The notes under the pieces: model-generated
Told to the model about the DNA's origin: nothing
Seen by the model: only the letters and a program-made list of their open reading frames with translations
Databases searched by the model: none
NCBI GenBank assembly: GCA_036852015.1
Contig: JAANDG010000115.1
Location: 186,001 to 250,000 of the forward strand
Reading direction: 5' to 3'
Source: Pelodera strongyloides
Lineage: Eukaryota > Nematoda > Chromadorea > Rhabditida > Rhabditidae
Length of the DNA stretch: 64,000 nucleotides
Position numbers and translations under genes: made by a program
In this document: in pieces, positions 1-9,374 of the stretch
Numbering within the stretch: the stretch's first letter is position 1
How the letters are laid out: the number at the start of each line of letters is the position of its first letter

Positions 1-435
1 TAACTGAATAGGAATTTTTGAGGGAGCTGAAGACAGCTCCTTGCGTTCGCGATACAGCACATAAAGCAATCAGCTACATTTTGCAAAAGGTTAAAATGCT
101 CAAAGGAAACTTTAAGATTTCGCATCTTATGCGAAAGTCTAATGTCTAAGCGATGATCTCGTTTTTATTATAATTAAGCTAACTGAGCCCTCTCCAAAAA
201 TTCGAGCTGTATCTGAAATCCCGTTGGTTCAGCTAGAGAATTACTTGGGAGAAACTACAAGAAACGGAAACTTGAGTTAGCAATAGACTTTTACTTCTTT
301 GTTTTTACTTCTTTGTTTTATATCTGGAAGAACTTGTTTACTTGTGCATATATTGTAAAAGATAAGCCATTTTACAAGAATATCATACTAAATGATTTAT
401 TCATAATGTACAGGCAATTGTGAACATTGAGAAAA
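1..435. other. Non-coding flank downstream of the collagen gene
   Basis: AT-rich sequence with no convincing coding potential. On the minus strand a TTTATT (AATAAA when read with the collagen gene) lies at about 396-401, roughly 35 bases beyond the collagen stop codon, and is the likely poly(A) signal of that gene. Confidence 0.5.
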
Positions 436-1927
436 CTAGGCTCTGGCCACACGGGCAGCCTTTCTTCTGTAGGAGACTCCTGCGGGTGCTGGAGCGGGTG
501 CGGGAGCGGGGGCGGGAGCGTAGTCGGAAGATCCACCTCCGCTGACTGCGGCGCTAGCGCCTGACCTTGGTGGGCAAGGGCAGTAGGCGGCATCAGATCC
601 GGGAGTTCCATCGGAACCAGGCTGTCCAGGCTGTCCATCGGCTCCAGGCTGTCCGTCGTTTCCGGGAGCTCCAGCGGGTCCAGGGGCGCCATCCTGTCCA
701 GGTCCACCGGGACCTCCTGGGGCACCAGCGTTTCCAGCGGGACCAGGCTGTCCAGCAGATCCAGGTTGTCCAGGCTGGGCAACGTATTTCTGTCCGGGTG
801 CTCCAGGTTGTCCAGGCTCTCCGGGGTTTCCAGGGGCTCCAGGGGCTCCAGCATCTCCGGCAGGTCCCGGAGTTCCAGGTCCAGCTCCGTTACCGGGAGA
901 TCCAGGCTGCCCGGGTTGTCCATCGTCTCCAGCGGGCCCAGCAGGTCCATCGGGTCCGGGAGGTCCAGCAGGTCCAGCCGGGCAGGTGATACATCCTCCA
1001 TTGCTTCCGGAGTCGCCTGAGCCAGATCCAGTGTTTCCAGCCTGTCCAGGCTCTCCAGGCGCTCCATCATCTCCAGGAAGACCAGGCTGTCCAGGTGGTC
1101 CAGGAGGTCCGGGAGGGCAGTTGTTTGGCTGAGCTCCGCAGTTGCATTGTCCACCGGATCTATAAATTTTCAATTTTATTATTCGACTCCGATCCTATGT
1201 CGTTACTACTTAAAATCATAGAATGTAAATGTTCCCTGGCACAGCTCTCAGAAGTGTTCAAAAGGTGCGCCACATTTCGAGTACCGCTGGCACACCTGCC
1301 GCACAAGTTTCTGCACACGAGATCTGTGCGGCGACGTTGCGAAGCTCCGAAACTCAGCATCAACCTTACCTCTTGTTTCTTCCAACCAATGTCTTGTGCA
1401 CGGCGCCCATTGAGGTTTCCACAACCATTTCTCTCCAGGCAGCATCGGCGAAGCCCTAGACATATTAATATGAATACATAGGAACTATACAGCAGAGAAA
1501 ATTCCGCAGAATGCTTACAACACCAAACATTGAAAACTAAATCGTTGGCAAACTTGAAATTAGTACTGAGAGTCCTCATGTGATATTTGCTATGAGAGCG
1601 AAATATTTGCTTTAGTAGAATCAAAATCATACGAATTGGTTCAGTATTACTCCTTTAGCTTATAAAATTTTGAAGAACAAGGCATCTTACTCCACATTTC
1701 AAAACAGGCTAAGCCTAAACCTAAGCCTAAACCTAAGCCTAAGGAGGAATTTTCCCTAAATGCTACATCGTATTCCAAATTCTCACCTTGAACTCTTGCA
1801 TATCCCTCACGGTCTCATCGTAGAAGCTATTGATATCTTGGAGAATGAGACCGAGCGAGAGGAGCACACCGACAACGGCGACTCCGCAGAGGGCAGTGGT
1901 GGCACTAGTGAGAAGCTTGGCCGACAT
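436..1927 (-). CDS. Nematode cuticle collagen, three exons
   Basis: Secreted structural collagen of the nematode cuticle. Exons on the minus strand: 1787-1927, 1370-1455, 436-1159, with matching phases, giving 316 residues. Exon 1 encodes the cuticle-collagen N-terminal domain: a hydrophobic membrane-anchor/signal segment (about residues 5-30), then a motif [14 protein letters not shown]. Exon 2 gives a [15 protein letters not shown] stretch ending in RNKR, the furin/subtilisin-like cleavage site conserved in the family. Exon 3 holds Cys clusters ([13 protein letters not shown], then GGCITCPAG), Gly-X-Y blocks with short interruptions, a YCPCPP motif and an Ala-Pro repeat before a basic tail. 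Introns are 210 and 331 bases. A TATA-like box and a CT-rich tract lie upstream. The family is certain; the particular col gene is not resolved because paralogues are numerous. Confidence 0.95.
1707..1746. repeat. Interstitial telomeric repeat (TTAGGC type)
   Basis: About six units of CCTAAG/CCTAAA (TTAGGC and a TTAGGT variant on the other strand) lie between exons 1 and 2 of the collagen gene. TTAGGC is the telomere unit of many nematodes. Confidence 0.8.
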
Positions 1928-1963
1928 TGTGGGTTGTCGATGTTAATTGCTTCCCTTTCACTA

Positions 1964-1971
1964 CTTATATA
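1964..1971 (-). promoter_or_regulatory. TATA-like box of the collagen gene
   Basis: TATATAAG on the minus strand, about 37 bases upstream of the collagen ATG at 1927. The spacing would give a very short 5' untranslated region. This is inferred from motif and position only. Confidence 0.4.
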
Positions 1972-2096
1972 CTATACGGAGTACTCGAACAACTCTAACC
2001 AATTATCAGTTTTCTTACACTTTCCCTTTGTGGTTCTTATATGCCCAAAGGCTAGTGAAAAGGAAATTCGACCTTGGAGTACGGAGAAAAAGCGTT

Positions 2097-2172
2097 CTTT
2101 ATCTCTCTCTCTCTCGCTGTCTCTCTCGCTGTCTCTCTCTTTCTCTCTCCTCATCTCCCCCCCCCTCTCCCC
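2097..2172. repeat. CT microsatellite / polypyrimidine tract
   Basis: Run of CTCTCT with CTGTCT interruptions, then a C-rich stretch, upstream of the collagen promoter. The Ser-Leu open frame across it is low complexity and not a gene. Confidence 0.85.
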
Positions 2173-2599
2173 TCCCTTTTACTTTTCGATCATATTAGAA
2201 AGTCAAGTACCTACGGCGATCATTAATTTACAGTGTAGTATTGTTCACGCGCTAACCTTGTGCGTTTACCGCAAAAAGTCTGCAGCCCTGAAGACTACAA
2301 CGTTCACATAAAATAAAACAATGAATGCCAGAGAAGAAAGTGGAAATGAAAGTGAATGGTTCTCATTTTGATTCCATTGCTAGCGTAGCGCTAACATATG
2401 TTAGGGTTCGTTAGCTGCATTCCAAAATATGCAGAATGCAATTCAGTGTACTCATTGTGAAAATAAAAATAGGGAAATGTACCATGAAAAAAAACGAATA
2501 ATAAGCACTTCCATCCGAAACTTCCGCTGCGACCGATTCAATAGCTAATATTGTAAGTGATAATGGCTGATATTTTAAACGTATGTTGAACTACTATAT

Positions 2600-2840
2600 T
2601 CCGAATGCCGGGTGGTCCTATGGCTAGCGCGTTCGCCTCTATCGTACTCGACCCTGGTTCGAGTCGGGCCTGTGACGACTTGAAACCACCACCCGGTGAG
2701 GGAATCATATGCGATCCCTCCTGGTCCGTAGCCCGAAGACGTTGAGCAATTGTCACAGGACCTCAGCGAGCAAGTCATAAGCTTTGAAATACTGTATTCT
2801 CTTGTATTTTCTTGTAAAAAAAACTCTTGTAGCGTAAACG
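2600..2840 (+). mobile_element. tRNA-derived SINE
   Basis: Starts with a tRNA-like pol III promoter: box A-like GGCTAGCGCGTTCG, then box B GGTTCGAGTCG about 35 bases on. A body follows with AGCCCGAAGACGTTGAGCAA and AAGTCATAAGC. The 3' body recurs at 9.8, 19.7, 33.5, 38.2 and 63.5 kb. Confidence 0.65.
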
Positions 2841-3114
2841 ATTTATTTATTTATTAATATAACCAGCCGTTCGAAGAGCCCTACGGGCTCTTCTCCGACT
2901 GGAGGAATCGGCCTTCGGCCGATTGTTTCCCTGGTTAAAAAAGAATTGCTACAATGTAAAAAGCTAACTCTCGGCTCTTTCTCCTCCCACACATTCACAC
3001 GTCTCTGATTGTGGAAACGTATAATAATCAGTTTGGATCTCCACTCGACTAATGCTACCATGCAAATTTGCCATTGAAGGTGTTGTATGTTGGGCAGAGG
3101 ATTATCCTTGTGAT

Positions 3115-3203
3115 AAGCTAGCGTAGTTCAACAGGTAGAGCGTTGGACTATGAATCGAGAGGTTGTGCGTTGCTGTGGGTTCGAATCTCGCCAGCGACAA
3201 AGA
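3115..3203 (+). tRNA. tRNA-like module, left arm (anticodon position reads ATG)
   Basis: D-arm GTTC...GAGC, anticodon-like loop CTATGAA, and a T-arm GTGGG-TTCGAAT-CTCGC that pairs fully. The segment between anticodon and T-arm is about 15 bases, like a long variable arm. The acceptor stem does not pair cleanly, so this is probably a tRNA-derived repeat module and not a working tRNA. Confidence 0.35.
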
Positions 3204-3481
3204 TTTTGTATGCTCTATGCCAATAGAAAATTTTCTTTATGAAAGGTTTTCGTTATGTTCACACAAACAAAAAAGTAAACTCTTCTCCTTTATATAATAA
3301 GATTACACGAAAAAATCGCACGGTGGTTTTCATAAAGTTATACCGCAATAAACACCTTGTAATAGACGAAAGTAATCCGGGATGGTATGGGCCGCAATCT
3401 TATTGTAAGACGCAGACAGTAATGCTTCGACCATTTTTTGTTTAAAACGTATCAACGAGGAGTTGAAGCCGTTTATTTCCA

Positions 3482-5637
3482 TACCAGTTTGCTCACGCCG
3501 CCTGAGGCGACTTACATGGGAATATGATATCTTATATACAAAGTTTCAAACGAATCATAAGAAATTCACATAATAGGAAACAATTGCATATGCATACTTC
3601 GATATTGAGCTGCGACACTCTTATACCCGAACACGCGTACATGGGAAATGAAAAACCCCGATATGTGCCCGATTATCGCAAAAATAACCCCGATATGTGC
3701 CCGATCAAGTCCCTCAAATAATCGGGCACGGGTCGGGCACATATCGGGGTTTTTCAAGAATAGCCCGGAATATATCGGGAACTGATCGGGCACATATCGG
3801 GGTTTTTTATGCCACATTTGCTACCAATATTGTTGCTATTACGGTACTGACAGCAATTAAAAGAATACAATTAACGTTTAGGCTCCTCCCACTCCAAATA
3901 AAGTTGCAACTACGGTACGAAAAAGCAAGTAAACGGAAACCACCATAAACACGTTTGTGTACAAAAAACATTTATAGAACTGGAAAACGAACAATGTGGT
4001 ACAGTATTGATTAAAGCAAATAAGAAATAAGCGGAGGGAAAACAAACAAAACAATTTAGGGCTGTAATCAACTAAATTGGAGATTTACAAAGTCCTGTTT
4101 AAGCCAGTGCACAGTTTCTTTAATTGTAAGAATAAGGTTCGCGAAAGTAGCGAATTTAGGGCTCCAAGCGTACGTGTTCAATGCATTAATCATTAAAAAG
4201 CGGGAATAATCAGCACTAAAATAACTAAACAGAGGTGTACAATGTATGGACCAGGAAATCTTTGATTTCGAAATTCTATATTAACGCTACAACAAGAAAC
4301 AAATGAAGGCAGTCATAAATAAAGAACACTAACAGGAGAGCTATTAAAACAGGGAAAACCACCACTATCCATTATGCTTCCAAAGTGGTTTCTTTCACGC
4401 GCGGCTGCTTCGAATGATTCAATCGTCCTGATATCATATCCAAATTGTGTGGGAAACTATTTCGAGTTAACTGTGCCCTGAAATAATAGCAATAAATATG
4501 ATAAGGTACAAACCACTACTCCAGTAGCAATCTCTGAAACGCTACACATACGCTACCATCTATAGTCAAACCTCGCAAGTAAATGATATGAACACATACC
4601 TCCATCAAGAAAGGAAGCTTGCATGTGGCAGACTTCCCAATCCGGCATAAATTCCACGGGCTCGATTCCTATACTTCCGGGTAACAATGAAGCCTGGAAA
4701 CCGGCAGCGATTAGAGAGTACACAGATACGCGATACAAATAGTAATACAGAATATAGAGTGGAAGTTAACATATTGAAGAAGATATGTATTTTTTGCAGT
4801 TCACGACATACTTTCCTATTCACAACGTCAAACGTAGACGGCAATGCAACAAACATGTTAGCGGAAACAATAATAGAACGTTCAAAGCTGCATAATGTAT
4901 TAATGTATCGAAACAAACAAAACATAACAGAGTTCGCGGACTTGGGAAAATTTTCGAAATTCAAATCGCGAGCTCACGTGCTTGTTGCGTTGCGGTCCCA
5001 AACACGTGGACGGTTTGATCTGGCACATTTCGGGACATGATCGGGCATATATCGGGGTTTTTCAAATAATCGGGCACATTTCAGGCCTTGTTCCCGAAAT
5101 GTGCCGGATTATTGGTGATCGGGCACATATCGGGAACTGATCTGGAACATATCGGGGTTTTTTGCAATAATCGGGCACATATCGGGGTTTTCACTTTCCT
5201 GTGTAACGATCGCCGAAAGTTTGCATTTCCGTAACGCACATCGGTATGCAAAATAAACTAAAATATAAAATAAGAGGCTATAATGTTGGGAGCTTTGTTT
5301 GTTTGTTTGATTGTACGTTTGGAGGATGTGCGTTACGCTCAGGAAGTAGGATTGGTTCAGTAGTTCATGATCCCATGCACTGAGCCATCTCACTTCCCGA
5401 GCGCCCCTCTCATAAACGCTGCAAAAAGGCTGCATAGATGGAATGTGTGTGGTGTATCGTTCGGGCGCTTCGGCGGAGCTGACAGTACTTCGATTAAAAT
5501 ACAAAGAACATGCGAATTTAGAGCAACAAAAGTAACAACGAAGGGAGGATTTTGGCATATGATCCTTGCATGCATGAAATAAAACAAAATGCACTAGAAA
5601 GTGAAAGTCGCCACAGGCGGCGTGAGCCGACTGGTAA
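3482..5637 (-). mobile_element. Dispersed 'CGCCTGAGGCG' element split by an insertion
   Basis: Solo copies of this element lie at 10423-10685 and 37253-37497. Here the first part (3482-3637) and the remainder (from about 5206) are separated by about 1.57 kb. The solo copies are continuous across this point, so the inserted segment can be recognised. Confidence 0.65.
3638..5205. mobile_element. TA-flanked element with ~40 bp terminal inverted repeats
   Basis: Terminal repeats read CAYRGGAAA, then (A/G)TGAAAA, then CCCCGATATGTGCCCGAT from each end, flanked by TA dinucleotides (3638-3639 and 5204-5205). The empty site can be inferred from the solo copies at 10.5 and 37.3 kb, which fits a TA target duplication of the Tc1/mariner type. 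About ten copies or variants of the CCCCGATATGTGCCCGAT motif in both orientations crowd both ends. The interior (about 3820-5020) has no recognisable transposase. Confidence 0.65.
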
Positions 5638-5849
5638 TAATGTAAAATGTAAAGGTTGTGAGTACCTTTATGAGGATGACCAGCAGTTTTATTAATTTAC
5701 CAACATAAAACTGGATAATTCCTTAATGACGTCATCTCGTATATATCTTATTATATAAAGGAGAAGAGTTTACTTTTTTGTTTGTGTGAACATAACGAAA
5801 TCCTTTCATAAAGAAAATTTTCTATTATCGAAGAGAACATACAAAATCT

Positions 5850-5936
5850 TTGCCGCTAGCGGGATTCAAACCCACAGCAGCACACAATCTCTCGATTCAC
5901 AGTCCAACGCTCTACCTGTTGAGCTATGCTAGCTTA
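5850..5936 (-). tRNA. tRNA-like module, right arm (anticodon position reads GTG)
   Basis: Inverted partner of the module at 3115-3203: D-arm GCTC...GAGC, loop CTGTGAA, long variable segment, T-arm GTGGG-TTTGAAT-CCCGC. The same acceptor-stem defect is present. The copy has diverged by point changes from the left one, including at the anticodon position. Confidence 0.35.
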
Positions 5937-6627
5937 TATGTCGGGGATCTTATAGGAGATATTATAGGAGAAGAGAAGTGCAATAGCAAATTTGCATGAT
6001 TTCCAAAAACGCTGAAGTCCAGAACCAAATCATACGTTTCCAAATAAACGTAAATTAAAGTTTTTTTGAACAGTGTGTAACAATCGGCCGAAGGCCGATT
6101 CCTCCAGTCGGAGAAGAGCCCGTAGGGCTCTTCGAACGGCTGGTATATATATACACGGTGAATATTATCACATTCCAAGAGATAAATTAACATAAACATT
6201 TTCCAATTACAGCGTCTAATATGTTTTCTTTCAGATCGTGATCGCTGATGTATGCACCTCATATAAAAGCCCACGAAGATCTTGAGATCACCATGAAGAG
6301 CGTCCGATCTACCGATTTCTTAAATCCAATATTATATATTATTTGATAAATCTGTATTTTGCCACTCAGTTGTTTGATACATTGCCATCGTTATCTTACA
6401 ACCTATTATTGTAAGATATATGTGAATCCACATGTGAACAACCATATACGGCGTTTCAACGATGGCAAAAATTGCCGATTTTTGCTTAAAATTATCGGAA
6501 AATTTACCGTAGATTGGCACTACACTACACGAGAACAACTACAAATGCCAAAAATGGTCCCGCTGCAAGTAGCCACTGGACTATTTTTTTAGCGCGTGCA
6601 TAAACTGTGCATTTTCGCCTCGTCTTG

Positions 6628-7304
6628 TTAAAGGAGGAGGCTCACGAGAATGAAGTGCTCGAATGGTTTCCTTTTATCGAAAGATGATGGTATTAAGTTC
6701 CGAAAGACATGCTTTACAATGCAAAAGCTTTTAACTGGAAGGAGTAAATCAATATAAAACTATGAATTCTATCAAAATTTTGGATCGTAAAAATAGTTGA
6801 TTTCCATAGATTAAACAGGTGGCAGGTAGCGTGTGGGGGATTTCTACATTGGGGAAAAGATAACCTAGGATCAAGCGTCCTAGAGTCGAGAAGCTCCCGG
6901 GCCTCCGGGTCTCCGGTAGGCTCCGCCTCCCATAGTTTTATACTGGTTGGTCGGCGCCCCCGCGAAACATCGCGTCATGGCAGGAAGTACTTTACTGTGT
7001 ATTATTATGTTATTGTTTGAGATAAATGATCATGCAATATCCTTGTATTTTGTTCGGGGGATCGGCCATTTACAATAGTGGGCATGCAAATTTGCAAAAT
7101 GACTTGTAAATTTGCATGTTTAGCTTTGAAGTCCACCTTGCATACGATAGGTTATTTTATTTGACTTCGAGTTCTTAGATTAATTAATTCCTCCAAACTA
7201 AAGCGCTGAACCTTAAAATACTTGTTTTTTGAAAGATAAACCCATTATCCTTCGATAAAAGGAAACTATTTGAGCACTACATTCTCGTGAGCCTCCTCCT
7301 TTAA
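6628..7304. mobile_element. MITE with TTAA ends, 677 bp
   Basis: About 50-base terminal inverted repeats beginning TTAAAGGAGGAGGCTCACGA and continuing through a match around TTTCCTTTTATCGA. No coding capacity. TTAA lies at both outer ends. Confidence 0.75.
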
Positions 7305-7513
7305 TAGCATGGTGCATTTGCTAACTTTCAAAGGTGTATGCAAAATCGTACATGAGATGCACATTTGATACTTGGAAGCAAAATCCGCCGTTTTTGCCAT
7401 ATATTGAAACCCCAATACATTTCATATACATAACTTTCGACAAAGCAATCTGTAAATATTTACTAATGCGTAAAATGTGTGCATCAATATGATGGAAGGT
7501 TGAAAAAGCAATA

Positions 7514-8590
7514 GTCACGTTCAATCACATTCTCTAATGTGCTACGAAACTGCTGCGGCAAGCTACACGAGCGAGCGCGTTGTTGCCGCAGAGAAAAGCA
7601 CCACATGGACATGAGACAATGCACACTAACTAAGATATACTCACGAAATAATTAACATTTGACGAAAAAATAAATATGAGTCACGCTCAATTGTGCTACG
7701 AAACTGCTGCGGCAAGCTACACGAGCGGGCGCGTTGTTGCCGCAGAGAAAAGCACCACATGAGACATGAGACAATGCACACTAACTAAGATATACTCACG
7801 AACTAATTAAAATTTGACGAAAAAATAAATATGAGTCACGCTCAATCACATTCTCTAATGTGCTACGAAACTGCTGCGGCAAGCTACACGAGCGAGCGCG
7901 TTGTTGCCGCAGAGAAAAGCACCACATGAGGCAATGCACACTAACTAAGATATACTCATGAACTAATTAAAATTTGACGAAAAAATAAATATGAGTCACG
8001 CTCAATCACATTCTCTAATGTGCTACGAAACTGCTGCGGCAAGCTACACGAGCGAGCGCGTTGTTGCCGCAGAGAAAAGCACCACATGAGACAATGCACA
8101 CTAACTAAGATATACTCACGAAATAATTAAAATTTGACGAAAAAATAAATACGAGTCACGTTCAATCACATTCTCTAATGTGCTACGAAACTGCTGCGGC
8201 AAGCTACACGGAGAGCGCGTTGTTGCCGCAGAGAAAAGCACCACATGAGGCAATGCACACTAACTAAGATATACTCATGAACTAATTAAAATTTGACGAA
8301 AAAATAAATATGAGTCACGCTCAATCACATTCTCTAATGTGCTACGAAACTGCTGCGGCAAGCTACACGAGCGAGCGCGTTGTTGCCGCAGAGAAAAGCA
8401 CCACATGAGACAATGCACACTAACTAAGATATACTCACGAAATAATTAAAATTTGACGAAAAAATAAATACGAGTCACGTTCAATCACATTCTCTAATGT
8501 GCTACGAAACTGCTGCGGCAAGCTACACGGAGAGCGCGTTGTTGCCGCAGAGAAAAGCAACACATGAGACAATGCACATTAACTAATTCC
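7514..8590. repeat. Tandem array, seven copies of a ~160 bp unit
   Basis: GCTACGAAACTGCTGCGG recurs at about 7541, 7694, 7862, 8022, 8182, 8341 and 8501. Copies 4-5 and 6-7 form a ~319 bp dimer recognisable by linked variants (GAGCGAGCGCG with GAGACAATG, against GGAGAGCGCG with GAGGCAATG). Each unit carries the inverted repeat CTGCGGCAA/TTGCCGCAG. Confidence 0.95.
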
Positions 8591-8933
8591 CAGAATACCC
8601 AGGTCATCGGGACTACCTGGAGTGGAGTGATTTGAATTTGAAAATAAATGGTTACGGTCACTTAGCTACAGATACAGAATTAGAAGAGTGAGAGAAGAAA
8701 TCAATCGGATGAATAATTATGAAATACAAAACAGGTATATGCTACCCCTGTATATGTCTTAGGTCTCTTTTCAACGATAATCTTTTTTTATTTACGGCTG
8801 TTCACTTATCACTGCTGGTGTTTTCATCAGCTTACCTTGAGCGAAAATATAACAGGAGTTACACAAAGTGAGAGTGAGGTACCTATTCGACTTTTCGACT
8901 GATTCACTCATTTCAAATTTCCACTAACAATCA

Positions 8934-9151
8934 TGGCATAAACTCGTTGACGCTCTGACGAAACCACCGTCCGAATTAGCATATTGCATAAATTTAGACG
9001 GTGGTCTTGAGCTCGTAGCCATACCACCGTCGGGATTAGAATATTAGGTATGGTGAAAATCAGAAACGTATCATAAAGAGATACAAGCTTCGAAAATACT
9101 ACATATATTTGGATGGTGGTTTTGAGCTTTTCCCGACGAGTTTTATGCCCT
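8934..9151. mobile_element. Inverted-repeat element (MITE-like), ~217 bp
   Basis: Ends GGCATAAACTCGT / ACGAGTTTTATGCC, with further internal inverted pieces (ACCACCGTC/GACGGTGGT repeated). No coding content. Confidence 0.6.
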
Positions 9152-9374
9152 GCTAACAATACCTGTTAATACCTACCAGGAAGTAAGATACCTGTCTTCA
9201 AAACATTGAAATGCACAAGCAAGGTTTCTGTATCGTAAGGCATACTCACAGAAACATAAAGCGTTGACCAAACAGCAAACAACCTACGCTAAGGACCAAG
9301 GACGGCATAAAAGACGGCACATGATGAAGGAAACGCTAATAATATAAGAGAGCATAGAGCCTACTTGGATTGAA

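Larger units (their letters stand above)
2863..6146. mobile_element. Large foldback structure with tRNA-like arms
   Basis: The sequence from 2863 to about 3300 recurs inverted at about 5745-6146. The outer ends match over about 65 bases (ACCAGCCGTTCGAAGAGCCC...) and contain two short hairpins, GAAGAGCCC/GGGCTCTTC and AATCGGCC/GGCCGATT. Next comes a divergent spacer, then a shared tRNA-like module, then a shared AAAGATTTTGTATG...CTCTTCTCCTTTATATAATAAG block. Between the arms lies another repeat family (3482-5637), itself split by a TA-flanked insertion. I see no transposase gene, so it is non-autonomous or a composite of nested insertions. Confidence 0.6.

Noticed and set aside
372..1154. Long minus-strand frame in the collagen region rich in Leu, Asp and Pro
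   Set aside because: It is the shifted reading of the Gly-X-Y repeat; the in-register frame with cuticle-collagen features is clearly the real one. The plus-strand frames there are shadows as well.
1760..2311. 183-codon plus-strand frame with Ser-Leu run
   Set aside because: It runs antisense through collagen exon 1 and the CT microsatellite; low complexity and no domain.
7514..8590. CRISPR array
   Set aside because: Units are about 160 bp directly adjacent repeats without unique spacers, in a eukaryotic genome.
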